A stretch of 64,000 bases of DNA from SAR92 clade bacterium H231 (GTDB taxonomy: Bacteria; Pseudomonadota; Gammaproteobacteria; Pseudomonadales; Porticoccaceae), in the NCBI GenBank assembly GCA_025153775.1, contig JAOALC010000001.1:620001-684000 (forward strand), read 5' to 3'. Positions 18,166 to 27,606 of this stretch are shown piece after piece. The first letter of the stretch is position 1. Each line of letters begins with the position of its first letter. The translations under genes and the position numbers were made by a program. The notes under the pieces are model-generated. The model searched no databases. It was given only the letters and a program-made list of their open reading frames with translations, and was not told where the DNA came from.

Positions 18166-19020
18166 ATGAACATTGCTGAGAGTACTAAGATTCATGGTCT
18201 AATAAAAGATTATATCGGCAGCACCTTACTTCTGAGCTACCAGCCACCAGTATTAACTATCACTTTAAACCGACCAGAAAAACACAATGCCTTAAATCAA
18301 ACCATGGTAGATGAGTTGCTTGCCGTTTTTGTCGAAATTGCTGAAATGCGCAGTGTTCGCGCAGTGATACTGCGCAGCAAGGGTAAGCACTTTTGTGCCG
18401 GTGGGGATATTGGTGGTATGCAGGACGGCAGTCAAACAAACGAAGCCCACAAACAACAGATACGCACGATTAATCGTCGCTTTGGTGAGCTATGTACGGT
18501 TGTCAATGCCGCTCCACAGGTAGTGGTGGCGGTGTTACAGGGTGCCGTGATGGGTGGTGGCTTGGGGCTGGCCTGTGCCGCAGATATAGCCATTGCCGAT
18601 CAACAGGCGACATTTTCAATGCCAGAAACCAGTCTTGGTGTAGTTCCCGCACAGATAGCGCCGTTTGTGATGCAGCGCATCGGCCAGAGCCAGACGAGGC
18701 GCTTGGCACTGTTAGGTGAACGCATTAAGGGCGAAGAAGCCTTGCGAATTGGTCTGGTGCATATTGTCACCCACAGTGAAGAGGAAATGCAGTCGGAGTT
18801 GCACAAGGTAGTGAGCTATATCAAATGCTGTGCGCCAAAAGCCAATGCAACGACCAAACATCTGCTGCAGAGTCTGGGCGGTGCAATCGATAACGCGACT
18901 ATAGACAGCGTGCTGGATCATGGTGCGGATGTGTTTGCAGAGAGGCTGTTTAGTGATGAGGGAAAAGAAGGGACAGCGGCTTTTATTGAGAAACGAAAGC
19001 CGTCTTGGACAACTGACTAA
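18166..19020 (+). CDS. Enoyl-CoA hydratase/isomerase (crotonase family)
   Basis: The 284-aa crotonase-family enzyme shows the NRPEKHNALN start, the first oxyanion loop KHFCAGGDI and the second in GAVMGGGLGLACAADIAIAD. The catalytic Glu corresponding to Glu144 of rat crotonase is replaced by Gly in GGGLGLA, whereas the second Glu (MPETSLG) is kept. This pattern is seen in isomerases and in some methyl- or isohexenyl-glutaconyl-CoA hydratase-like members, so simple trans-2-enoyl-CoA hydration is not assured. It heads a run with the CoA-transferase 29 bp downstream. Confidence 0.87.
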   Translation: MNIAESTKIHGLIKDYIGSTLLLSYQPPVLTITLNRPEKHNALNQTMVDELLAVFVEIAEMRSVRAVILRSKGKHFCAGGDIGGMQDGSQTNEAHKQQIRTINRRFGELCTVVNAAPQVVVAVLQGAVMGGGLGLACAADIAIADQQATFSMPETSLGVVPAQIAPFVMQRIGQSQTRRLALLGERIKGEEALRIGLVHIVTHSEEEMQSELHKVVSYIKCCAPKANATTKHLLQSLGGAIDNATIDSVLDHGADVFAERLFSDEGKEGTAAFIEKRKPSWTTD

Positions 19021-19049
19021 CAATATTATATTCACAGGAGCAGATAACT

Positions 19050-21578
19050 ATGACAGAAAATAATGAGTACTGTGGCCCGCTTGCAGGCCTCAATGTTATC
19101 GACTTCGGCCACTACTATGCTGGCCCTATGGTTGGCATGCTTTTGGCAGATCAAGGTGCCAATGTGATTCGTATTGTTAGACCAGGTGAGCCTGAATTGC
19201 CTAGCCAGCAGTACCGATTACTCAATCGCAATAAAAAGCTGTTAACGCTCGATCTAAAAACAGAAGAGGGGAAAGCACAGGCCCTCTCCCTAATCGAAAA
19301 AGCCGATGTGGTTATTGAAAACTTTCGGCCTGGCGTCATGAAACGACTGGGTTTGGATTATGCCAGTCTGAAGGCAGACAATCCTGGACACGTTTATTTG
19401 TCCTTGCCGGGGTTTGCCTCGACGGATGCAGAACGTTCACATATTCAAGCCTGGGAAGGTGTTCTTAGCGCAGCAGCGGGTGTTTATACTATGCCCAATC
19501 TACTTCGGTCTATTCTGAAATTTCCTCCTGTCTATAGCTCAATCCCCCAGTGTTCCATGTATGGTGCAATGCATGGTGTGGTGGGGATTATGGCAGGACT
19601 TATTGCTCGAAAAGAGCACGGTCATGGTACGGTTATCGAAACGCCATTGGTGGATGCCGGTTTGTCCGGATTTATCATGGATTTTCAGTATTCGATGCTG
19701 CCTCTTGGCCCATGGGCGCCAGATCTAAGGTTGCCAGAGGCACTAGAACACCTTATCTATTCTCCTGAAGATAATAACGATGAACAGATCAAGAAACTTA
19801 AACGGGCCCAGTTATCAACGGCTTTTGTCGGTACTCCCTGTACCCGTTTTCACACCTGCTTAAATGGTCGTCAGATATTACTATTCCCGATGTGGGACGA
19901 CGAGCAGTTTGTGAAACGAATGCTCAAAGCGATGAATATTGATACACAGCTAATGCGAAAGGGATTCGTCACTGTCAGCCCCTGGCAAAACCCTGGGTTG
20001 GACAATAATATTTGTGATTGTAATAACCTCAGCACAGATAAAAGAGCGCGTCTTACAAAAACAATTGATGATGCTTTTTTGACCAAAACTGCCCACGAAT
20101 GGGAGGAAATATTTCAGCGAGCACGAGTGCCTGCCGCCATGGTGCGTACAAGGCAGGAGTGGATGGCTTTGCCGTCTTTGTCGGAATCTGGTGTTTTCAC
20201 CACAATGACAAAAGGCAAGTCGACTTTGATTGTTCCTGGTCGAGTAGCGCACGTAAGTAGTTCGCCCAGTCAAGCGAAAGAAGATTTAAACAACACATAT
20301 GAAGAAGCAGAGTCTATTACGGTAAAGGAGGCCAGTGAATTATTTGGTCATTGTATTGATTTCAATGTTTCGAAATCTAACTCTCCATCACTTAGCAAGG
20401 GCGAATTGCTACGTGGCTTGAAAGTGCTTGATATGAGCAGTCTCTTTGCTGGTCCGGCGGGTGCTTATTTTTTGGCGGGGTTTGGTGCCGAGGTTATCAA
20501 AGTCGATCCATGTAGTCCTACTCCTCCGGGTCCGCAGCGAACATTCTTCCCAGGTAAACGAAGCATCGTGACAGATATGAAATCAGCGCCAGGTCAAGAG
20601 GTGCTGTCGCGGTTAGTATCGGAGACTGATATCGTATTGCACAACTGTCTGGGTGAAGCTGCCAAACGTCTTGGCGTCACACATAAACAGTTAGGCAAAA
20701 TCAACCCAAATATAATAACGGCCCAATTTTCAGCCTACGGGGGCACCTCTCGCGGCGGCATAGAGGGGCGGCAAGGTGTTGAACCGTTGTTACAGGCTGC
20801 CAGTGGTCTAATGGCGCACTTTGGTACGCGGGAGTCCCCGCAATACCATGGCATGGTCGCCGCTGCCGATTGTATCGGGGGCCTTGCCCTGGCGTTTTCT
20901 GCGCTACTGGGCGTTTATCAGCGGCAGCTGACCGGTCAGGCGGGAGAGGTGCGTACCTCCCTAGCTCAAGCGACTAATTACTACCAGCTTCCTTGGATGA
21001 TTGACGAGAATGGTAACAGTCAGTGGGAGGCTCCATCTGGTCAATTTGCACTTGGGGAAGACGCATGGCGGCGACTTTACGCCTGTCGAGATGGTTGGAT
21101 CTATGTAGCGACCACCGACACACATGCGTCAGATTTTTTTAAAACAGTAACGCAACAATCTACGAGTAGTACAGCAGCATTAGAAACGGCGTTTGCCGAG
21201 CAGAGTTGTAGGCACTGGTTAACGACATTATCTGCCGCCGATATTGCCTGCCATCAGGTGTTAGATGCTAATGATATTTATAGACGTAATGTACGTCACG
21301 TTGCGAAGGAAGATGCAGACGAAAGGGCCGCTTGCGCAAGTGAGTTATTGAGTTGGGACAACTCTGACTTTGGTTACCCTATTTATTTATTAGCCCCAAA
21401 TTGCGTACGCGTTGGTGAAAGTAACACATACAGGCGACTGGGAAAAACGCCGATTTTGGGTGAGCACACTACAGAGATACTAGAAGAGTTGGATTACAGT
21501 AAAAACGACATCGAAGAATTAATTGAACTTCAAATCGCTTATCAATATACATCTGACATCTCTCTAAATAAGGCCTAG
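19050..21578 (+). CDS. Double-domain type III CoA-transferase (CaiB/BaiF), fused
   Basis: At 842 aa this is about twice the length of a family III CoA-transferase because two CaiB/BaiF domains are joined: domain 1 about residues 9-420 (LAGLNVIDFGHYYAGP) and domain 2 about 452-830 (RGLKVLDMSSLFAGP). The catalytic Asp of the formyl-CoA transferase SMQDAV motif is present in domain 1 as Asp202 (TPLVDAG) but is Gln640 in domain 2 (TSLAQAT). The enzyme would move CoA between carboxylates. Family III enzymes are interlocked dimers, so the fusion may be an asymmetric pseudo-dimer with one active site. It is co-directional with the hydratase before it. AGGAG about 14 nt before the ATG supports the start. 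Confidence 0.88.
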   Translation: MTENNEYCGPLAGLNVIDFGHYYAGPMVGMLLADQGANVIRIVRPGEPELPSQQYRLLNRNKKLLTLDLKTEEGKAQALSLIEKADVVIENFRPGVMKRLGLDYASLKADNPGHVYLSLPGFASTDAERSHIQAWEGVLSAAAGVYTMPNLLRSILKFPPVYSSIPQCSMYGAMHGVVGIMAGLIARKEHGHGTVIETPLVDAGLSGFIMDFQYSMLPLGPWAPDLRLPEALEHLIYSPEDNNDEQIKKLKRAQLSTAFVGTPCTRFHTCLNGRQILLFPMWDDEQFVKRMLKAMNIDTQLMRKGFVTVSPWQNPGLDNNICDCNNLSTDKRARLTKTIDDAFLTKTAHEWEEIFQRARVPAAMVRTRQEWMALPSLSESGVFTTMTKGKSTLIVPGRVAHVSSSPSQAKEDLNNTYEEAESITVKEASELFGHCIDFNVSKSNSPSLSKGELLRGLKVLDMSSLFAGPAGAYFLAGFGAEVIKVDPCSPTPPGPQRTFFPGKRSIVTDMKSAPGQEVLSRLVSETDIVLHNCLGEAAKRLGVTHKQLGKINPNIITAQFSAYGGTSRGGIEGRQGVEPLLQAASGLMAHFGTRESPQYHGMVAAADCIGGLALAFSALLGVYQRQLTGQAGEVRTSLAQATNYYQLPWMIDENGNSQWEAPSGQFALGEDAWRRLYACRDGWIYVATTDTHASDFFKTVTQQSTSSTAALETAFAEQSCRHWLTTLSAADIACHQVLDANDIYRRNVRHVAKEDADERAACASELLSWDNSDFGYPIYLLAPNCVRVGESNTYRRLGKTPILGEHTTEILEELDYSKNDIEELIELQIAYQYTSDISLNKA

Positions 21579-21630
21579 TTATTGTCTTTAGTTAATTCTA
21601 CATCCCCAGGTGATACTGCATAGTTGACCC

Positions 21631-21672
21631 CTGTCAAAACTGTTCAGTAATCGCGACGGTTCTGCCATGGGC
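21631..21672 (+). promoter_or_regulatory. Shared 42-bp motif, copy B (candidate operator/promoter)
   Basis: This is the partner of 13472-13513. It begins CTGTCAAAACTGTTCAGTAA and ends GCCATGGGC, matching copy A at 32 of 42 positions without gaps. It lies about 60 bp upstream of the acyl-CoA ligase start at 21731. Its recurrence in front of two operons suggests shared control, possibly by the AraC-family protein at 12375. Confidence 0.5.
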
Positions 21673-21730
21673 AGTAATCGCAGCCCCTAGTAATCTCAAT
21701 TAGACATACTCAAGTGAGGTCCATAGTCTT

Positions 21731-23290
21731 TTGGAAACCCTACCCATACAGGTCAATCAACAAAGTCAGCAGGCCGCAGAGCTTATGGTTCGTGGGCGTG
21801 ACCTTCCCTGGCTATTGGCGCAATGGGTCGAGCGTCAGCCAGATAAGGTATTTCTTATCTGGGCGGCTAATCCGGGGGACAGCTTCTGTGATGGTGCCGA
21901 CCGCCAATGGACCTATGCCCAATTTGATGATGCGGTTAGGCGTGTAGCGCAGGGCTTGCAGTCTTTAGGCGTAAAGCAGGGTCAACGTCTATTGATCCAT
22001 ATGGAAAACAGTCCTGACTTTTTGATTACCTACTTTGCTTGTGCACTGTTAGGTGTTGTTTCGGTATTGACCAATACTCGTTCTGTGGCCCGAGAGCTAC
22101 AAGGCAATGTGGCCCTAACCGAGGTGGTGGGGGTAGTCACCCAAAGGTCGTTTCTGCCTTTATTTGATGACATATATGATCTGTCCTTTGTTGTTGCAAG
22201 TGACACTTTGCTTGAGCATGACCTCTTGACCGCTTCTCGGCCTGTTAATCCCCACTGTGATCTGCGTGTGCAGTTTACTAGTGGCACCACTGCCGAGCCA
22301 AAGGCAGTTCTCTCAACCCATGCCAATGCGATTTATGCGGCCCAGCAAACCGCATTGGGTTATGGCCTTAACAACAGTGATATCTGCCAAGTCTTTGTAC
22401 CGCTATTTCATACCAATGGCTTGTCCACACTGGTGACCAGTACGCTGTGGGTCGGGGGAACAGTACTGCTGCAACGAAAGTTTTCTGCCAGCTACTTCTG
22501 GCCACCGGCGCTTAAATACGATGCCACTTGGACCTGTTTGCCTGGCGGTGCGTTTTTTATTCAAGCACTGCGGCAGTACCCGGTGCCGGAGCATCAGTTT
22601 CGATTTTGGATTGTTAACTGCAGCTCTGAATTGGCTGAGCACTTTGGTATCACCCGTCGGGAGCATTGGGGTATGACTGAAATGATTACCCTGCCGATTT
22701 TGCATGATCCCCATCATCCCTGTCCCGAAGGCAGTATTGGTCGACTGGCTGCGGGCATTGAGATTGCAATTAGCAATGAGCAGGGAAAGCCCTGTTTGCC
22801 GGGGGAGGTGGGTGCATTATTGGTGCGGGGCATACGAGGCGTGACACTTTTTAAAGAATACCTTAATAACCCAGAGGCAACCGCCAATAGCTTTGATAAG
22901 GACGGTTGGTTTATCACCGGTGATCGAGTTTACGCTGATGCTGAGGGCTATCTTTTTTTTGCAGATCGTGAGAAGGACCTGCTAAGGGTGGGTGGGGAGA
23001 ACGTCGCGGCCTCTGAAATAGAAGCGGTGATTTACCAAACTGGCTGGGTGAGTGAATGTGCGGTGGTAGGTCAGCAACACCCTATGTTAGATGAAGTACC
23101 AGTGGCTTTTGTCAAGGTGAATAAGCATGCTCCTGGCGACATAAAGAATCGGTTAATTGATCATTGCCGGAAAAACCTGGCGGATTTTAAAGTCATTAGA
23201 GCGGTGCATATTGTGGAGGGTTTTCCACGAGCGGCTCTGCAGAAAATTGCGAAATACCAATTGTGCGAGCAGCTAGTAAAAACCCAATAA
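21731..23290 (+). CDS. AMP-dependent acyl-CoA ligase
   Basis: The 519-aa ANL-superfamily ligase has the P-loop as VQFTSGTTAEPKAVLSTH, with Ala where the usual Gly-Lys-Pro begins, A5 as EHWGMTEM, A7 as GWFITGDRVY, A8 as REKDLLRVGGENV, and the C-terminal Lys in AALQKIAKYQL. Its style resembles crotonobetaine/carnitine-CoA ligases, which also pair with CaiB-type CoA-transferases. The start is uncertain: TTG 21731 gives METLPIQV with GAGG about 11 nt upstream; ATG 21785 would remove 18 residues. It follows the candidate operator and precedes an MFS gene, so acid uptake and activation are plausibly co-expressed. Confidence 0.85.
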   Translation: METLPIQVNQQSQQAAELMVRGRDLPWLLAQWVERQPDKVFLIWAANPGDSFCDGADRQWTYAQFDDAVRRVAQGLQSLGVKQGQRLLIHMENSPDFLITYFACALLGVVSVLTNTRSVARELQGNVALTEVVGVVTQRSFLPLFDDIYDLSFVVASDTLLEHDLLTASRPVNPHCDLRVQFTSGTTAEPKAVLSTHANAIYAAQQTALGYGLNNSDICQVFVPLFHTNGLSTLVTSTLWVGGTVLLQRKFSASYFWPPALKYDATWTCLPGGAFFIQALRQYPVPEHQFRFWIVNCSSELAEHFGITRREHWGMTEMITLPILHDPHHPCPEGSIGRLAAGIEIAISNEQGKPCLPGEVGALLVRGIRGVTLFKEYLNNPEATANSFDKDGWFITGDRVYADAEGYLFFADREKDLLRVGGENVAASEIEAVIYQTGWVSECAVVGQQHPMLDEVPVAFVKVNKHAPGDIKNRLIDHCRKNLADFKVIRAVHIVEGFPRAALQKIAKYQLCEQLVKTQ

Positions 23291-23310
23291 GCGGCAAGGA
23301 GCAAATAACA

Positions 23311-24987
23311 ATGACAGTAACTTCAGAAACAGTATCGACCTCCACGGCGGAGTCCAACTCTGATCAAAAAATTGCGGCAGATAAATCGGCTGTCGTGGAT
23401 GGGCCCTATGCAAAATATGTACTGGCCGTGCTGGTAATAGTGGGTATTTTTAGCTATATCGACCGGCAGATCTTTGCGATTCTTGCCGAGGCGATTAAGG
23501 CAGACCTACAGTTATCCGATGGTGATCTGGGGTTTTTATTTGGTACCGCCTTCGCGGTGTTCTACGCGGTATTTGGTATCCCGCTCGGGCGCCTGGCAGA
23601 TAGTTGGTGTCGTACTAAACAGATTTCACTTAGTCTTGGCTTCTGGAGCATCATGACCGCGCTGTCGGGTCTAACAAAAAGTTTCTTGCCCTTGGCGGTT
23701 TGCCGCTTTGGGGTGGCTGTAGGTGAAGCTGGCGCTAATCCTGCAGGCTTGTCGCTTCTTCACGATTACTTTTCACCCAAGGTCCGTACCACGGTGATAG
23801 GAATTTATGCCTCTGGTCCTGCCATTGGTGGAGGGCTTGGCTTATTTTTAGGCGGTGCGATTCTGGGTGCCTGGAGCAATGCCTGGCCTGATCCGAGCCT
23901 TGCGCCTTTTGGTCTTAAAGGCTGGCAGGCTGCCTTTATGGTGGTGGGGCTGCCGGGGCTTTTACTATCGTTATTGATCTGGACCCTGAAGGAGCCAGCG
24001 CGGGGTCAAGCCGACATCCCTCTAAAAATACCGACACAAAATCTGACGACTAATCTGTCTACAGTTCGTCCTCTACAAAATTTGCTTCGAGAATTTATGC
24101 CAATGCTGCCTATTGTCAATCTGTGGTTGCTAAAGCGTGTAGGCGGGGGATCAAAATCCCAACTATTGAATTTGGGTGTGGGTCTTCTTATTGGTTTAGC
24201 TGCTAGCACCTTGATAAAGCTGACAGGGGAAACGCTGCAATGGCTGGCCCTGGGGATTGGCTTCTACTGTGTTTTCTCTTGGGCGCAGGTTCTGCTATGC
24301 CGAGATCGAGTATGTTTTAGTTTAATTTTTCGGTGTAAAACCGTGCGTTATCTCTATTTGTTTTTTGGTTTGAGTTTCTTTGCTTCTTCAGCAGTGGGCT
24401 TTTGGATGGTGCCTTGGTTTCAGCGCTATTTTGGAGCAAGTGCGGCGGATGTGGGGATAATAATCGGCTTAGGTAGCGCCTTGGGTGCACTAATCGGCGC
24501 GATATTGAGTGGCGTCCTGTCCGATTGGCTGCGCCAGTATACTCAACGGGGTAAGTTGTATGTGGCGTTAGGTGGAACCATGCTCTGGTTTTTACTTGTA
24601 ATCATATTCCTGTTCTTTGTAGAGAACCTGTTTGTGGCTTATACCACTAGTCTCTGTAGTGGATTAGTGTGGTGCATGATGCCAGCTCCGGTGACATCAA
24701 CCATTAACGATCTAATGCTTCCCCGTACAAGGGCGGTGGGTTCGGCGCTATTAATATTGGCCATGAGCTTTTTAGGTATTGCGCTGGGGCCCTACTGTGT
24801 TGGGCTATTTAGTGACGCCTTTGTGGAGACCGGTGTCGACAGCGGCGACGCGCTGCGCTATGCCATGCAGTTATCACTTATTGTAGCCGTTGTCGCTCTG
24901 GGGTTTCTTATTCTCGCGGTTAAGCATGTTGTTGCGGATGAAAATTCCTTATTAGAGCGAGCGCGAGCACTGGGTGAGGATATTTGA
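23311..24987 (+). CDS. MFS transporter, spinster-like family
   Basis: A 558-aa membrane protein with about 12 segments and spinster-type MFS motifs: GIFSYIDRQIFAILAEAIK in TM1, GRLADSWCRTKQ in loop 2-3, and RFGVAVGEAGANPAG in TM4-5. Such transporters in Proteobacteria often sit in clusters for aromatic, steroid or other organic acid degradation. ATG 23311 is preferred over the upstream frame start at 23263, which lies inside the ligase gene; AAGGAG precedes it by about 10 nt. There is a large central loop between TM6 and TM7. It is probably the uptake (or export) system for an acidic intermediate. Confidence 0.87.
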   Translation: MTVTSETVSTSTAESNSDQKIAADKSAVVDGPYAKYVLAVLVIVGIFSYIDRQIFAILAEAIKADLQLSDGDLGFLFGTAFAVFYAVFGIPLGRLADSWCRTKQISLSLGFWSIMTALSGLTKSFLPLAVCRFGVAVGEAGANPAGLSLLHDYFSPKVRTTVIGIYASGPAIGGGLGLFLGGAILGAWSNAWPDPSLAPFGLKGWQAAFMVVGLPGLLLSLLIWTLKEPARGQADIPLKIPTQNLTTNLSTVRPLQNLLREFMPMLPIVNLWLLKRVGGGSKSQLLNLGVGLLIGLAASTLIKLTGETLQWLALGIGFYCVFSWAQVLLCRDRVCFSLIFRCKTVRYLYLFFGLSFFASSAVGFWMVPWFQRYFGASAADVGIIIGLGSALGALIGAILSGVLSDWLRQYTQRGKLYVALGGTMLWFLLVIIFLFFVENLFVAYTTSLCSGLVWCMMPAPVTSTINDLMLPRTRAVGSALLILAMSFLGIALGPYCVGLFSDAFVETGVDSGDALRYAMQLSLIVAVVALGFLILAVKHVVADENSLLERARALGEDI

Positions 24988-25067
24988 AACTTGTGAATCA
25001 AATTGGCAGATTTGAGTTATTCAGCTAAGCAGCAAAATATTTTTTTGGAATCAGGAAAGCAGTCATA

Positions 25068-25865
25068 ATGAAAACCCTTTTCACCATTAAAAACAAAGTC
25101 GCCATCATCACCGGCGGCTCCCGCGGTATCGGCGCAATGATCGCCCGCGGTTTTGTCGAAAACGGCGCCCGGGTTTATATCACTGCCCGCACTGAAGAGA
25201 CTTGCGCAGCCACAGCAGCTGCTCTGTCTCAATATGGCGAATGCATCGCTATCCCCGCTGATCTATCGACCCTTGAGGGTATTGGTGAGTTTGTTAAAGC
25301 CTTCAGTGCAAGAGAAGAGAAGCTGGATATTCTGGTCAACAACGCAGGTTTTATGAAACCCCGCCAGGAGTTCAGTGAACTCAGCGATGCCATTGAGCAC
25401 TTCGGTGAGTCTGATTGGGACCGGACCATGGATATTAACCTGAAGGCGCTGTTTTTTCTTACGCAACAATTATTGCCCGCCTTAAAACAGGGGGCACAGT
25501 TTGATGCGCCGGCCCGCGTGATTAATATAGCCTCCAATGCAGGGATGATTCCTCCCCATCGTCATACGGATTATGCCTATACCTCTAGTAAAGGGGGCGT
25601 GATTAATCTCACCCGCCATTTGGCCATGAGTCTTGCCGATGCTCATATCACCGTTAACACATTGTCACCTGGGCTGTTTGCTACCGAGATGAGCAAAGAG
25701 ATTATCGAACAGCGTGGTGATGTATTTGCGCAGTCTATCCCGCTGGGGCGACTTGGCAGGGCGGAAGATATTGCCAGTGCGGCGATCTACCTGGCCTCAC
25801 CCGGCGGTGCCTGGTTGACTGGGGTAAATCTCCCGGTTGATGGGGGCAATGTGGTGAAGCGTTGA
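25068..25865 (+). CDS. SDR family NAD(P)-dependent oxidoreductase (RhlG-like)
   Basis: The 265-aa classical SDR has TGGSRGIG, NNAG, a Ser in NIASNAG and catalytic YTSSK. The central region (DWDRTMDINLKALFFLTQ) and length resemble the RhlG/gluconate dehydrogenase-like group. AGGAAA lies about 11 nt upstream of the ATG. It is followed 58 bp later by the carboxylesterase gene, with an intrinsic terminator after that gene, so the two probably form the last transcription unit of the catabolic block. Confidence 0.88.
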   Translation: MKTLFTIKNKVAIITGGSRGIGAMIARGFVENGARVYITARTEETCAATAAALSQYGECIAIPADLSTLEGIGEFVKAFSAREEKLDILVNNAGFMKPRQEFSELSDAIEHFGESDWDRTMDINLKALFFLTQQLLPALKQGAQFDAPARVINIASNAGMIPPHRHTDYAYTSSKGGVINLTRHLAMSLADAHITVNTLSPGLFATEMSKEIIEQRGDVFAQSIPLGRLGRAEDIASAAIYLASPGGAWLTGVNLPVDGGNVVKR

Positions 25866-25923
25866 TGCAGTGGCTAAGCCGATCTCTTTTTTTTATATTA
25901 ATGATTAATAAGGTTCTGTCAGG

Positions 25924-27606
25924 ATGACAATAATATCGAGTAGTAAAGTATCCCCCGAACCCATGGATACGCTGGTGGAAACACCTCAGGGTAAATTGCT
26001 GGGCGAAACTGCTAGCCCTGATAACAGTATTCGTGTGTTTAAAGGCATTCCCTATGCGTTGCCACCGGTGGGCAATCGCCGATGGGCGCCGCCGGAGCCT
26101 GTGGGCGCTTGGTCGGGTATAAGATCGGCTAAAGCCTTTAGCCCCCAGGCGATGCAAGCAACTATGCCCGATACCTTTAATATGCCCCTGAGGGAGAGCA
26201 GTGAGGACTGTTTATATCTGAATATATGGACGCCCGCTAAAGAAGCTTGCGCCAATGAGTTGGATAAGCATACCCCACATAAAAAATTGCCGGTTATGGT
26301 GTGGATCCACGGCGGTGCCCGGCGCTGGGGTAATGGTGAAATTGATGGAGTGCCTCTGGCCAGTAAAGGGGTGGTGGTGGTCTCGTTTAATTACCGGGTT
26401 GGGTTATTTGGTTATCTTGCCCACCCTGAGCTTAGCGCTGAATCGCCCCAGGGTTCTTCTGGCAATTATGCGATTCTCGATCAGATTCAGGCGCTGAAAT
26501 GGGTGCAGGATAATATCGCTGCCTTTGGTGGAGACGCGGATAATGTGACTATATTTGGTTGTTCCGCCGGTGGGGCCAGTGTGCATGGGTTGGTGGTGTC
26601 GCCTTTGGCCAAGGGGTTGTTTCATAAAGCCATTGCTGAGAGTGGCTCGCTGTATTTTCCCTGCCGGGGCCTGTCACAACCACTTTTAGAGGCGCAGACC
26701 GGGGAAGCCTTAGGGCTGGATTTTATGCAAGACGCTGGGGTCAATTCGTTGGAGGAGTTGCGTAATCTGCCAGCGGACCAGCTGGTGCAGGTTGCGGATA
26801 CCGTGAGTAAGGGTAGCTTTTACAAATACCTGGATGAAATTGTTGATGGCTGGGTGATACCGGACCAGCCTTTGATGATTAGCCGACGGGGTGAGCAAAA
26901 CCCGGTATCGGTGATGGCCGGCTGTACTGCTAATGATGGCAGTGTGGTGGCGCTTTTAGGCTATGCCGCCGATATGCCCGATACCGCCGCGGCCTATGAA
27001 ACTGAAATTAAAAAACGCTATGGTGATTTGGCTGAGGCGTTTTTAGCCCAGTACCCGGCCGATACTATTATTGACTCCTGTTATAACGCCCTGCGCGATC
27101 GCGCGTTTGGCTGGGCATCGGAGAGCTGGGTACGCCATGGGGCAGCGGTGGGAGCCTCGGCTTATCTCTATCACTTTGCCCATATTCCGCCTCATGGACA
27201 TGTGAGCTCGCCGGTTCCCGGTCGTAGTCAAGAACGGGAGGAGGGGGCTGCCCATGGTGCTGAGCAGCTGTACGTTTTAAACGATCTGATAAGCCATCAG
27301 CTTAGCGCAGAGTATCCGCCGACGCCGGATGATGTTGTTATGGCTGAGATCATGTCTGATTATTGGGTGGCCTTTGCTAAAACGGGGCGGCCTGAGGTGG
27401 AGGGTTTGCCCAGCTGGCAGCCCTATACAGATGCGGCTCGGCATTATATGCGCTTTGAGGATGCCGGTGCTCACCCGGGTGTAGGTTTGTTTCCGGGGAT
27501 GTGGGAATTGATGGAGGAGGATGTGAACCGTCGCCTGACGCTGTCGGGTGCGGGGCGGGATTATTATGCGGTGGGGGTTTCTTCGCCGGTATTGCCAACC
27601 AGCTAG
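25924..27606 (+). CDS. Type-B carboxylesterase/lipase family protein
   Basis: The 560-aa esterase starts with the family pattern TPQGKLLG, then FKGIPYALPPVGNRRW, EDCLYLNIW and the oxyanion motif WIHGGA. The nucleophile elbow reads FGCSAGGAS rather than the usual GESAGG, so Cys takes the Glu position next to the serine. The His comes late in GAAHGAEQLYV. No signal peptide is visible, so it is probably cytoplasmic. Type-B enzymes hydrolyse carboxylic esters and sometimes amides. It ends the cluster, just upstream of an intrinsic terminator. Confidence 0.88.
   Translation: MTIISSSKVSPEPMDTLVETPQGKLLGETASPDNSIRVFKGIPYALPPVGNRRWAPPEPVGAWSGIRSAKAFSPQAMQATMPDTFNMPLRESSEDCLYLNIWTPAKEACANELDKHTPHKKLPVMVWIHGGARRWGNGEIDGVPLASKGVVVVSFNYRVGLFGYLAHPELSAESPQGSSGNYAILDQIQALKWVQDNIAAFGGDADNVTIFGCSAGGASVHGLVVSPLAKGLFHKAIAESGSLYFPCRGLSQPLLEAQTGEALGLDFMQDAGVNSLEELRNLPADQLVQVADTVSKGSFYKYLDEIVDGWVIPDQPLMISRRGEQNPVSVMAGCTANDGSVVALLGYAADMPDTAAAYETEIKKRYGDLAEAFLAQYPADTIIDSCYNALRDRAFGWASESWVRHGAAVGASAYLYHFAHIPPHGHVSSPVPGRSQEREEGAAHGAEQLYVLNDLISHQLSAEYPPTPDDVVMAEIMSDYWVAFAKTGRPEVEGLPSWQPYTDAARHYMRFEDAGAHPGVGLFPGMWELMEEDVNRRLTLSGAGRDYYAVGVSSPVLPTS

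Noticed and set aside
13599-23290. A complete acyclic terpene (atu) pathway
   Set aside because: Only an AtuA-family gene is seen; the carboxylase subunits atuC and atuF and an acyl-CoA dehydrogenase are absent from the cluster.
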